Origin: JAVBNO01 sp031551485
Lineage (GTDB): Bacteria > Bacillota > Clostridia > Oscillospirales > Ruminococcaceae
Length of the DNA: 61,333 bases
Direction: 5' to 3'
NCBI GenBank assembly: GCA_031551485.1
Contig: JAVBNO010000014.1
Span: 1 to 61,333 of the forward strand
Under the pieces are notes generated by a model. It ran no database searches and was not told where the DNA came from. It saw only the letters and a list, made by a program, of their open reading frames with translations. The first letter of the stretch is position 1; the number at the start of each line of letters is the position of its first letter. Made by a program: the position numbers and the translations under genes. Of this stretch, positions 33,758 to 42,048 are shown one piece after another.

Positions 33758-34628
33758 TGTGACGCTGCAAGCCCTATACCAGGAAGTGAAAACCGCCCTT
33801 GGCGCCGACGCCTTATCCCCTGCCGAAAGGCGGGGGCGGTCGGTGCGGGAGGCGGCTTTTTTGTTTGCCCATGTATTCGGCTTTCGGCCGGAAGAACTGG
33901 TCATTCGCGGCAATGGACCAGCTGACCCGGAAAAGGCGGCGCAGTTGCGAAAGCTCACGGCTCTGCGCCTGGGGGGAGAGCCGCTCCAGTATCTTTTGGG
34001 GGCGTGGGAATTTTACGGTTTGGATTTTGCCGTGGGCCCGGGGGTGCTTGTACCACGGCCTGAAACCGAGCTGCTGGTGGATTTGGCACTGCGACATCTG
34101 CCGAAAGGCGGGCGGCTGGTGGATTTGTGCAGCGGGAGCGGCGCGGTGGCCATCGCGGCAGCTTCCCAGCGGCCAGGCGGGCAGTGTTGGGCTGTGGAAC
34201 TCTCCCCTGCCGCCTACGCTTTTTTGCAGCAAAACGTCAGCCATCATGCCGCTGTCCGTGTGCAGCCTGTCTTGGGTGACGCGCTGGCACCGGCTGAGTG
34301 GCTTGGACAACTGGGCGCAACAGCTGTGGATGTCATTACCTGCAATCCCCCTTATTTGACCAGCGCCGAAATGGAGACCCTTGACGTGGGAGTGCGCCAT
34401 GAGCCGAAAGAAGCTTTGGCAGGCGGGGCGGACGGGCTGCATTTTTACCGTCATATTCCCGCACTTTACCATCCTGTTTTGAAAAGCGGCGGGTGGCTGC
34501 TTTTGGAAATTGGGTGGGCACAGGGGGCGGCGGTTCAGGCGCTTGTGGCCGAAGCCGGTTATGCGCAAGTCACTGTACACAAGGATTTATCGGGGCTTGA
34601 CAGGGTGGTTGAAGGGCGAAAAAAATAA
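33744..34628 (+). CDS. prmC: Peptide chain release factor N5-glutamine methyltransferase
   Basis: A 294-aa enzyme that methylates the GGQ glutamine of release factors with S-adenosylmethionine. Linker segment GEPLQYLLGAWEFYGLDF followed by VLVPRPETELLVD (about 110-122), SAM loop VDLCSGSGAVAIAAA (about 132-146) and the substrate-glutamine motif NPPY (about 198-201). Full length. Start lies inside the DUF1385 gene, so translation is coupled. prfA is not in the window. Confidence 0.95.
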   Translation: MTNGDVTLQALYQEVKTALGADALSPAERRGRSVREAAFLFAHVFGFRPEELVIRGNGPADPEKAAQLRKLTALRLGGEPLQYLLGAWEFYGLDFAVGPGVLVPRPETELLVDLALRHLPKGGRLVDLCSGSGAVAIAAASQRPGGQCWAVELSPAAYAFLQQNVSHHAAVRVQPVLGDALAPAEWLGQLGATAVDVITCNPPYLTSAEMETLDVGVRHEPKEALAGGADGLHFYRHIPALYHPVLKSGGWLLLEIGWAQGAAVQALVAEAGYAQVTVHKDLSGLDRVVEGRKK

Positions 34629-34640
34629 AAAGGAGAGCAT

Positions 34641-34802
34641 TTGGGGTATTGTTTGATAAATATCGTAAGGGGGAGCACGATACGGCTCGCCTACAGGTGG
34701 TTACAGGACGTCTCTGCTCAATGGCCCTTTTGCGCCCCTTTGCCTGTTATACAGCCTTTTCTCCTTATCATTTATATTACAGATCAAACAGAATATATTT
34801 AA
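34641..34802 (+). CDS. Candidate small ORF (53 aa) after prmC
   Basis: A TTG-started frame of 53 codons begins five bases after AGGAG, 12 bp beyond the prmC stop. The product would begin MGYCLINIVRGSTIR and end in a hydrophobic stretch LLIIYITD. I recognise no family, and composition is not obviously protein-like. The good ribosome site and position in an otherwise unexplained 219-bp gap are the only support; nothing else is visible in that gap. Confidence 0.25.
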   Translation: MGYCLINIVRGSTIRLAYRWLQDVSAQWPFCAPLPVIQPFLLIIYITDQTEYI

Positions 34803-34847
34803 AGCATAGGTGAGCGAAGTAAATTTATAGTTTGGGAGGAATAAGCC

Positions 34848-35063
34848 ATGCATGGTGACGAGTTCGAACAACATGATGAACAACCGCAAAAAGACAATGG
34901 CCAGGATGAGCATAGCGGCAATTATATGATTTTGGGCATGGCCATTGGAATGTGCCTTGGAGTCGCTGCAGGTCATTTTGTCTTTGATGAAATGGCAACC
35001 GGTTTGAGCGTTGGAATGTGCCTAGGTTTAGCGATTGGAATAAGTATCCCAAAAAAGAAATGA
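34848..35063 (+). CDS. Small glycine-zipper membrane protein
   Basis: A 71-aa protein: a hydrophilic, acidic first 25 residues (many Glu, Gln, His, Asp), then two hydrophobic GxxxG-rich segments (MILGMAIGMCLGVAAGHFVF and GLSVGMCLGLAIGISIP) and a Lys tail. Two copies of GMCLG suggest an internal duplication forming a helical hairpin. Similar small proteins are widespread in Firmicutes without known function. Good GGGAGGAAT ribosome site. Ends before a long hairpin. Confidence 0.75.
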   Translation: MHGDEFEQHDEQPQKDNGQDEHSGNYMILGMAIGMCLGVAAGHFVFDEMATGLSVGMCLGLAIGISIPKKK

Positions 35064-35104
35064 AGTGCGTTAGCATTATTTTCTATCCTACATGAAGAAT
35101 CAGG

Positions 35105-35163
35105 CCAAAATATAAACAAGGCGAAGCACGAGGTTAAGCTGTTTCGTCTTGTTTATATTTTGG
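35105..35163 (+). terminator. Long hairpin between convergent genes
   Basis: A 21-bp arm (35105-35125) pairs with 35143-35163 with one G-T pair around a 17-nt loop. No long T-run follows directly, though the downstream sequence is T-rich. Probably terminates the small-protein message and also caps the exopolysaccharide operon on the other strand. Confidence 0.65.
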
Positions 35164-35223
35164 CTTGGTTTCAGGTTTTCTGTTTTTATCTTTATTTGCC
35201 TTTTCGACGCCATGGGGAAAGGA

Positions 35224-36435
35224 TTATACAGCCGCTTCGCTTTGCGCTATATATACCACATTGCCGGGAGAAAGGCCGGAGACGATTTGAATGTATTCGC
35301 CGTCAGAGATGCCGGTTACTACATCGGTGACAACCGTGCCCACAGCGGATTGCAACAGCACGGTGCTGCGGCGGCCCGCCCGGGTAACCGCCTCCACCGG
35401 CAGCAACAGGGCATCTTCCTCCCAAACGGTAAGGGTAACCGGCAATGTACCGCCCCACCGCACCATATCCGGCAATGTATCCAGCTGGAGGTATATGCGG
35501 CCGGAACCGCTGGCGGGCAGAGGGGTGCCCTCCGGCATTTGAGACAAAAGGGTGGCCTTATGTTGCTGACCTTCCAGCTCCATGCTGACTTGTAGCAGGC
35601 TGTCCCAAGTGGCGGTCTGATACATCGAAAGGACAAACACCACATCCTCTCGGCGGACCATGGTGGCTACCACCGCCGAGGGGGTAATTTTCATCCCCTC
35701 TTTAAAAGGGGCGGTGCTGATGAGATAGCCATCCCAAGGGGCGCGTAGCATGGCGTTTTCCGCGCCGAGGGTGTTACGCTTGTTTTGCAAATTTTCCAGC
35801 TGTTGCCGTTGCTGGGCCAGGGCTAATTCGGCAATGTGCAGTTGGCTTTGCAGCATGGTGATTTGCTCGGTGCGATAGGAAAGTTCCTGCTTTCGGTCGT
35901 CTCGGTTTTGCTCGTCAGTGAAAGGGTCATCTGTTTCAGGCAGTGGTTTTTGGCGCAAATCTTCATATTGCTGGATGGCCAGATCAAGAGTGTCCTGGGC
36001 GCTTTGACGCGTCAGAGAAGCCATTTGCACATTGGTGGCGGCGGCCGATAACTGCTCGGCCAGATCGGTAAGGGCGGCTTTGGTGCCGATAGATTCATTG
36101 GGGGTGCACAGGGCGATCACATCGTCTTTGGCCACCGAGTCGTATAGATGGGCACTGTAGGAAAGAAAGTTGCCATTTCCTTCAAAGGTGAGGTCGTATA
36201 CTTTGGTTGCCATATATTTGCCCTCGCCGTGCAGGCGTTGGCTGATGGGGCCGGTAGTAACGGCAACTGTCGCCATAGACGTAATGGCAGGCAACACGTC
36301 GGCGGCAGTTTGGGGATTGGTTGTTCCAAAGCTGTCCGGCAACAAATTGGGACTGCCATATAAAAAAGCGGCCGTCAGCAGCGGCACGATGAGGCCAAAT
36401 CGTATTGGCGCCAAAAGATTGGAGGACATGGGCAT
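35224..36435 (-). CDS. HlyD/RND-type membrane fusion (periplasmic adaptor-like) protein
   Basis: A 403-aa protein with one N-terminal membrane segment (about 12-30), a lipoyl-like half-motif, a long coiled coil (about 125-225, e.g. QSQLHIAELALAQQRQQLEN) and C-terminal beta-barrel segments (ENAMLRAPWDGYLISTAPFK, VEAVTRAGRRSTVLLQ). This is the adaptor architecture of HlyD/MacA-like proteins. No ABC or RND partner gene lies beside it. It is the last gene of the leftward exopolysaccharide operon, so a role in export or envelope assembly is likely but unproven. Confidence 0.8.
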   Translation of the reverse strand: MPMSSNLLAPIRFGLIVPLLTAAFLYGSPNLLPDSFGTTNPQTAADVLPAITSMATVAVTTGPISQRLHGEGKYMATKVYDLTFEGNGNFLSYSAHLYDSVAKDDVIALCTPNESIGTKAALTDLAEQLSAAATNVQMASLTRQSAQDTLDLAIQQYEDLRQKPLPETDDPFTDEQNRDDRKQELSYRTEQITMLQSQLHIAELALAQQRQQLENLQNKRNTLGAENAMLRAPWDGYLISTAPFKEGMKITPSAVVATMVRREDVVFVLSMYQTATWDSLLQVSMELEGQQHKATLLSQMPEGTPLPASGSGRIYLQLDTLPDMVRWGGTLPVTLTVWEEDALLLPVEAVTRAGRRSTVLLQSAVGTVVTDVVTGISDGEYIQIVSGLSPGNVVYIAQSEAAV

Positions 36436-36459
36436 GAACGCTTTCCCCTTTCTGCAGTG

Positions 36460-37623
36460 CTATTTGATGCCGATCATATCATACACTTCCCAATGAGGCG
36501 GGGCCGAAAGAATATTTTGGTAACTGAGGGCCTTGCCATCCAGCGGCAACAGCGTATAACTATAAATGAGGTAACAAGCGGCCAGGACACCACCCACTGC
36601 CAAGTTGAGTTTTTTGTCGGTGAAGAGGCGGAGAAAGTAGGGCAGCAGCAGCAAGTTATACATGAGAAAATAGAGGGCAAGACGGGCAAAAAAGACCTGT
36701 TTTTGCGACATAAACATAATGAGTGCACCCAGGTAACACAAATTCACCAACACATCCACCGACGCAGACAGTTCCCGCAGACGGCGGCGAAACAAAAAAG
36801 CCACTCCTACCGGCAAATAGGCCACGGCCTGGCGCAGGATATTGACGCCTTGAGTGCTGTTTAACATGATATCTTCATAGCGGCCGTATTTGCCGCCGAT
36901 ATGAGCCATAACAAAACCCATGACCAAAGGATAAAGGAGAACAAAGGCCACCGCAGCAGCCGCCAGCCCCCACATGAGTGGGGACCATGCCTTTTGGTGG
37001 GCAATCAAATAGGCGGGAATTAAAAGAAGCGCGCTGAGGTGAAAAAGGGCCGCCAAAACCGCAACGGCACAAAAAGGCCAAAAACGCTTTTGAAATAGAT
37101 ATCGACTGCCCCAAAACAGAATGGCCATGGCCATGCCCTGGCGCAGGATGTTCATGTTCGTATAAAAAAGATTGGTGGTAAAGTAAAGAAAGATGGAAAA
37201 GGCAAAATTCCGGGACAGGTCCCGCATGCCCAACACCATGACAAGATTGGTGGCAGCAGAGGTGAGAAAGAACATTAAAAAGGGTTGGATGCTGATTTTG
37301 CTTAAGAGAAAACAGAGGACAGCAAAGCCAATTTCCACCGTTTGGCCGTTGGGGGACGCAATGCCATAGCGGGCAATGTCACCATAAATTACACAATAGG
37401 TGAGATAATCTTCGCCTACAAAAAAGCGCAGCCCTGACACCAGCGTCATGCATAAAACGGCAACAAGGGCCAGCCAGATGAGCGGCGGGTGGGGTACAAT
37501 CAGCCCGCCGCCGCTGCCGTTTGCGCCGGATGCCAGTGAGGAAAGGGGGCTGCGATTACAATACATCTGGGCCAGCGCGGCCAGAAGAACACATAACGCC
37601 AAATTGACAGAATAGACGAGCAT
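36460..37623 (-). CDS. EpsG-family polysaccharide polymerase-like membrane protein
   Basis: A 387-aa multi-pass membrane protein with about ten hydrophobic segments. The segment RFFVGEDYLTYCVIYGD (about 67-83) matches the GxDYxxY loop of EpsG/Wzy-like proteins, followed by LSKISIQPFLMFFLTS and MNILRQGMAMAILFW (about 160-175), also family-typical. Expected to polymerise lipid-linked repeat units on the outer face. CGGAGG ribosome site. Confidence 0.85.
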   Translation of the reverse strand: MLVYSVNLALCVLLAALAQMYCNRSPLSSLASGANGSGGGLIVPHPPLIWLALVAVLCMTLVSGLRFFVGEDYLTYCVIYGDIARYGIASPNGQTVEIGFAVLCFLLSKISIQPFLMFFLTSAATNLVMVLGMRDLSRNFAFSIFLYFTTNLFYTNMNILRQGMAMAILFWGSRYLFQKRFWPFCAVAVLAALFHLSALLLIPAYLIAHQKAWSPLMWGLAAAAVAFVLLYPLVMGFVMAHIGGKYGRYEDIMLNSTQGVNILRQAVAYLPVGVAFLFRRRLRELSASVDVLVNLCYLGALIMFMSQKQVFFARLALYFLMYNLLLLPYFLRLFTDKKLNLAVGGVLAACYLIYSYTLLPLDGKALSYQNILSAPPHWEVYDMIGIK

Positions 37624-37641
37624 ACAAAAGCCTCCGGTAGG

Positions 37642-38442
37642 TTACTGGGTGCGGCGGCGGATGGCGTAGATGACACCTTGCGGAATCAAGCCCACCAGCA
37701 CCGGCTTGACCGCATAGAACAAGCCGCCGGGCAACAGGCCCAGGGTCTTGAAATTTCGAAAACGTATGCGCATTTCGGCCACACGATAGCGGAACAACCG
37801 CCGCCGATAGGCGTCAGCGCCTTCGTAGTAGAGATAAAGCGTTTCGTCCATGACAAAAGCGTTGAAGCCTTTGGCGTACATACGCATTAACATATCGTAG
37901 TCTTCATTGCGGCGGAATGTATCGGCCGTTACCCGGTACCCTTCTACGGCCGCAATGGCCTCGCGGCGGAACATGGTTACGGGGTGGCAAAGGGGCATAC
38001 CCCACAAAAAGTCGCGGGGTACAATGGGGCCCGGTGTTCCCCTTGTGGCTTTTGAGGTGCTGCCATCATCATAGAACATGCGTATTTTGGCACTTACGAT
38101 GGCATATTCCGGGTGGGCATCCAGAAAGGCAGCCTGTGCCTCCAACCTGTGGGGCAGGCTGAGGTCATCACCGTCATGGATGGCAAAATATTGCCCCCGG
38201 GCCACGGCAAAACAACGGTTTCGGGCTTCTGCCTGACCTTTGTTCACCGCACTGCGCAACAGGATAATGCGGTCGTCGGTCTTGGCCAGTGCGGCGACCA
38301 GATCGGCCGTGTTATCGGTGGAACAGTCGTCACAGACGATGACTTCAATGTCCCGGAGCGTCTGGCTCAAAAGGCTTTGCAGACTTTTTTCAATGCAGTG
38401 GCTTACATCATAGGCAGCGACAATAATCGATACTTTTGGCAT
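37642..38442 (-). CDS. Family 2 glycosyltransferase
   Basis: A 266-aa GT-A fold enzyme. SIIVAAYDVSHCIEKSLQSL at the start, nucleotide-binding CDDCSTDNT (about 38-46), metal motif DGDD (about 90-93), acceptor region RRNEDYDMLMRMYAKG (about 170-185). Transfers one sugar during repeat-unit assembly on the inner face of the membrane; donor unknown. GATGAGG ribosome site. Lies 16 bp after the preceding glycosyltransferase gene in transcription order. Confidence 0.92.
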   Translation of the reverse strand: MPKVSIIVAAYDVSHCIEKSLQSLLSQTLRDIEVIVCDDCSTDNTADLVAALAKTDDRIILLRSAVNKGQAEARNRCFAVARGQYFAIHDGDDLSLPHRLEAQAAFLDAHPEYAIVSAKIRMFYDDGSTSKATRGTPGPIVPRDFLWGMPLCHPVTMFRREAIAAVEGYRVTADTFRRNEDYDMLMRMYAKGFNAFVMDETLYLYYEGADAYRRRLFRYRVAEMRIRFRNFKTLGLLPGGLFYAVKPVLVGLIPQGVIYAIRRRTQ

Positions 38443-38458
38443 ACTATTTCCTCATCTT

Positions 38459-39745
38459 TCACTGGACGGCCGCTTCGGCGGGCACAGACAAAGGGGTTCC
38501 CTCTTTGCCGGAGACGATTGCCACCGGCGTTTCGTCGTCGGGCGCTGGCTTTGGCGAAGAGGCGTCCTTGCGCTGTGCGATCACCACCCGGTAGATTTCC
38601 CGCATTTCGGCCAACGTATTGGCTAGGTGGAAGGGGTGTACGGAATCGCGGGCATTTTGGCATAAATCGTTGTAGAGGGTTTTGTCTTCGTAAAGACCGA
38701 TGATGGCGTGGGCGGCTTCCTGGATATCACCGGGGGTGAAAAGGAATCCGTTTTCCCCGCTTACGACAAGGTCGCGGTGGCCACGGATGTTGGAGGCCAC
38801 CACCGGCAGCCCCGTCGTAAGCGCCTCGATGAGGTGGGTGCTGAGGCCCTCGCGGCGGGATGTGGTCACATCCAGGTCGGCAGCATGGTACAGCGTCTCC
38901 ATATCGGGGCGGAAGTTCATGATTCGTACTTTGTCGATGATACCAAGGCCGTAGATAAAATATTGCAGGTTCACTTCTTCCGGGCCGCCGCCGGGGAGCA
39001 GCAGCAGCAAATTGGGGATGCATTCGCCAATGGCAGCTACAATCTCCAAGAGAAGCTGGTGATTTTTGTTGGCCGTTAGCTCGGCGGGATAGAGAAGGAC
39101 AAACGCATCCTCTGGAATATCGAGTGCTTGGCGGGCCTGCTTTTTATTTTCGAGGGTTTGGGGGGTAAAGCGATCAGGATCCACCCCTACACCATGGGTC
39201 AGCACAACTTGTGGCACCGCAAAATGTTGGGCGGCTTCATAGTCTTCATTGTTGATGAGAATGAGACAATCTGTGTAATGAGCAAGCCATTTTTCCACTG
39301 CTTTATAGAGGGTTTTGGCCACCAGCCCTGCGCCTTTGTAAAAGTGAAAACCATGGGCGGTATACAGCACTTTGGTGCCTGCCCCGCGGGTTTTGCGCGC
39401 CGCCAGCCGGGTTAGGACGCTGGCCATGGGGGTGTGGCAGTGAATGATGTCAAAATGCTCCTTTTCCAGCAAAGCGCAAAGTCGGCGATAGGCTTTTCCA
39501 TTTTCGGCGGCCAAGGGGCTGCGGCAGAAAGGAAGGTTGTGGTGGTGAATGAAGGTTTCCTTTTCTAGGCCCCGGGCGGCCGTGTGTACTTCCCAGCCAT
39601 TTTCATGCAACCAGCGCAGGAACGGCATGTGGAAGGTGTCCATGTGGAGTTGGATGGAGGCCGTGAACAGTATTTTGCCTGCGGGCTGGTCAGGGGACGA
39701 GAATGAAGAGGCCGCGCTGGCGGGATTCGGTAAGACGATTTTCAA
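38459..39745 (-). CDS. Family 4 glycosyltransferase (EpsD-like)
   Basis: A 428-aa GT-B fold enzyme. N-terminal GKILFTASIQLHMDTFHMPF, the HCHTPMASVLTRLAAR stretch (about 105) and YTAHGFHFYKGAG (about 130) are EpsD/CapM-style acceptor-side motifs; the donor-side EX7E motif is EGLSTHLIEA (about 304-312). Start is TTG overlapping the upstream stop (TTGA) after GAGAGGG. Adds a sugar to the lipid-linked chain. Confidence 0.9.
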   Translation of the reverse strand: MKIVLPNPASAASSFSSPDQPAGKILFTASIQLHMDTFHMPFLRWLHENGWEVHTAARGLEKETFIHHHNLPFCRSPLAAENGKAYRRLCALLEKEHFDIIHCHTPMASVLTRLAARKTRGAGTKVLYTAHGFHFYKGAGLVAKTLYKAVEKWLAHYTDCLILINNEDYEAAQHFAVPQVVLTHGVGVDPDRFTPQTLENKKQARQALDIPEDAFVLLYPAELTANKNHQLLLEIVAAIGECIPNLLLLLPGGGPEEVNLQYFIYGLGIIDKVRIMNFRPDMETLYHAADLDVTTSRREGLSTHLIEALTTGLPVVASNIRGHRDLVVSGENGFLFTPGDIQEAAHAIIGLYEDKTLYNDLCQNARDSVHPFHLANTLAEMREIYRVVIAQRKDASSPKPAPDDETPVAIVSGKEGTPLSVPAEAAVQ

Positions 39746-40947
39746 GTTGATGCCCTCTCTTTCGCGGCTGTGTGGGTACGCTCAAATACGTTGTAGATGA
39801 CATCGACCACCTGCGCCTGCTGCAGGTCGGTAAGGGAGGAGCCGGAGGGCAGACAGATGCAGCTGTCAAACAAAAATTCTCCGGCCGGCTTGCCGAGTTC
39901 GGCTGTGAAAAAGGGATATTGCTTGAAGACCGGCTGAAGATGCATTGGCTTCCAAAAGGGACGCGCCTCGATGCCTGCCGCTTCCAATGCCGCCAAAAGG
40001 GCTTCTCGGGTAACGGGGGCATTGTCACATAGGCCCATGACCGTAAGCCAGCAGTTGGGGCGTGCCGCGGCGGCCACAGGGTGAAAGAACACCGGCAACC
40101 GCGCCAGGGCGGTGCGGTATGCCTCATTCATTTGGCGGCGGCGGTCCACATGATGATCCAGCACTTCCATTTGGCCGATACCGATGCCAGCCGCCACATT
40201 GGAAAGGCGGTAGTTATAGCCAATTTCTTTATGCTCGTAATGGGGGGCGCGCTCCCGGGATTGGGTCGCCCAAAAGCGCATTTTGTCAATATAATTTGTA
40301 TTGCGGGAAACCGCCATGCCGCCGCCGGAAGTCGTGATGATTTTATTGCCGTTGAAGGAAAAAATGCCAATGTCGCCAAAGCAGCCGCACTGGCGGCCGC
40401 CAAAAGTGCTGCCCAGCGCCTCGGCCGCGTCCTCTACAATGGGGATATTATATTGCCAGCAAATTTCTTTAATGGCGGTGTAGTCGGCGGGCAGACCATA
40501 GAGGTCGACAATGACGGCCGCCTTGGGCAAAGTGCCCGTTTTGCGGGCGGCATGGAGCGCCTGTTCCAAGGCGGGCGGCGACATGCACCAACTGGTGGTG
40601 TCGCAGTCCACAAAGACAGGGGTGGCCCCCAGGTAACGGATGGGATTGCAGCTGGCGGCAAAGGTAGCGTCGGAGCAGATTACGCTGTCCCCCGCTTTGA
40701 CCCCCAGCGCCATGAGCGCCAAATGGATGGCCGCTGTGCCGGAAGCAAGGGCCAGGGCGCCAGGGATGTCGATATAGTCTGCCACCCGGTTTTCAAATTC
40801 CACCACATTGGGGCCAAGGGGGGCAATCCAATTCTCGTCAAAGGCCTTCTGTATATAGCGCAGCTCGGCACCGCCCATATGGGGTGGCGAAAGATAGATT
40901 TGGGGTGCGGCGGCGACAGTTTTTTGGCGTTCCTGTTTTGGGATCAT
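39742..40947 (-). CDS. DegT/DnrJ/EryC1-family sugar aminotransferase (EpsN-like)
   Basis: A 401-aa PLP enzyme that aminates a keto-sugar nucleotide. MGGAELRYIQKAFDENWIAP (about 24-43), ALASGTAAIHLALMALG (about 67), VEDAAEALGSTFGGRQCG (about 168-185) and the PLP lysine in SFNGNKIITTSGGGM (about 195) are as in EpsN/PglE, which make UDP-4-amino-4,6-dideoxy-GlcNAc from the product of an EpsC-like dehydratase. That dehydratase is encoded at 47860. ATG at 40947 chosen because AGGAGG sits six bases upstream; the ATG at 40953 abuts it. Confidence 0.93.
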   Translation of the reverse strand: MIPKQERQKTVAAAPQIYLSPPHMGGAELRYIQKAFDENWIAPLGPNVVEFENRVADYIDIPGALALASGTAAIHLALMALGVKAGDSVICSDATFAASCNPIRYLGATPVFVDCDTTSWCMSPPALEQALHAARKTGTLPKAAVIVDLYGLPADYTAIKEICWQYNIPIVEDAAEALGSTFGGRQCGCFGDIGIFSFNGNKIITTSGGGMAVSRNTNYIDKMRFWATQSRERAPHYEHKEIGYNYRLSNVAAGIGIGQMEVLDHHVDRRRQMNEAYRTALARLPVFFHPVAAAARPNCWLTVMGLCDNAPVTREALLAALEAAGIEARPFWKPMHLQPVFKQYPFFTAELGKPAGEFLFDSCICLPSGSSLTDLQQAQVVDVIYNVFERTHTAAKERAST

Positions 40948-40989
40948 GGACATCCTCCTTTTGTTGCGGGAGCAGAAAAGCAGCACCGT

Positions 40990-42048
40990 TTATAGTTTGG
41001 CGCGGTAGAAGGGAAAGAAACTGGGGTCAGGCAGAGTACCAGCCTCCGGCTCTATTGCAGCGTGTCTTTGGCGGCACAAAGTATCATAGATATTGGGCAG
41101 GTGGATTTTACGGCCGGTGTAAAAAGGAAACAATCCGCCATCGGCCGTATAACACTTTTTGTAACGCAGAAGCCCGTCGTCGGGGGCATCGGTATGCCCA
41201 CCGCCCAATATAAACCACTTGTAGCCCTCGCGGGCAAACCGGCGCGCCACATCGTCGTGAATGGCGGAGAAGCCTTCGTAAGGGTAACACTCTTTGCGGG
41301 TGCCGCCCAAATGGCTGTGGACAAAGTCGCCGTAATACATGAGGAAGAGGGAGGCAACGGTCTCCCCTTCCCTTTTGGCGTTGACAATAGCCGTGTTTTT
41401 TGGAAATTGCCCCATCAGATTTTCAAAGTAGCGACGGGAAAAGTAGTAATAATCGGCAGCACTTTTTTTATCCATAGTCATATAGTAGATATCGAGAAAA
41501 TCGTTTAGTGTATCTCCGCAGGTGTCATAAGATACCGTGACACCTTTTTTGACCGCTGTCCGAAGTTTGTGGCGCAAGTTGGCGTGGTAGTTTGCCTCCA
41601 CATGGTTCGAAAGGTTGATCGCCACCACAGGATGAATGGCCTCCACATGATCGAAGGCAGCCATAAAATCGGGACCGTTGTCTATGATGGGGTGGAAGCG
41701 AAAAAAAGTGGAGACAATACCCTCCCTGCAGCAGTAGGCGTTATAGGCGGCGGCAAACCGTTTGGCCAGACCGGCGCGGGCGGGGACAGAGCCGGCACCA
41801 TTGAGGATGAGGGGGCCGCCGTAGCCATAGGGGGTCGTGGCATCCGAATATGATTCAAAGCCGGGAAATTCTGTAAGCCTGCGGCGCAGAAACAGCATAT
41901 AGATTTCGCCTTCCGCATCATCAAAATGGAACACTTCTTCTTTGGCATTTTCGGCTTCGTTGTAAGCGGCGGCGTAGCGGGGGGAAAAGAAAATATCGGG
42001 GATCCGGGTGGAAAGATCCGGCAGGGGCACAAGGGTTGGCATCTTCAT
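40990..42048 (-). CDS. FemAB/GNAT-like acyltransferase of the exopolysaccharide locus
   Basis: A 352-aa protein. The segment ANLRHKLRTAVKKGVTVSYD (about 155-175), a DFLDIYYMTMDKK region, then VASLFLMYYGDFVHSHLGGT (about 230-250) and the IHDDVARRFAREGYKWFILGGGH end match FemAB-type or Acetyltransf_6 double-GNAT proteins. They transfer an amino-acyl or acyl group to an amino sugar or peptide. Overlaps the stop of the PLP gene (ATGA), so the two products probably act in succession. Confidence 0.75.
   Translation of the reverse strand: MKMPTLVPLPDLSTRIPDIFFSPRYAAAYNEAENAKEEVFHFDDAEGEIYMLFLRRRLTEFPGFESYSDATTPYGYGGPLILNGAGSVPARAGLAKRFAAAYNAYCCREGIVSTFFRFHPIIDNGPDFMAAFDHVEAIHPVVAINLSNHVEANYHANLRHKLRTAVKKGVTVSYDTCGDTLNDFLDIYYMTMDKKSAADYYYFSRRYFENLMGQFPKNTAIVNAKREGETVASLFLMYYGDFVHSHLGGTRKECYPYEGFSAIHDDVARRFAREGYKWFILGGGHTDAPDDGLLRYKKCYTADGGLFPFYTGRKIHLPNIYDTLCRQRHAAIEPEAGTLPDPSFFPFYRAKL

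Noticed and set aside
35105..35163. Long hairpin considered as a possible miniature transposable element
   Set aside because: No target-site duplication or second copy seen in the window; position between convergent genes fits a terminator.
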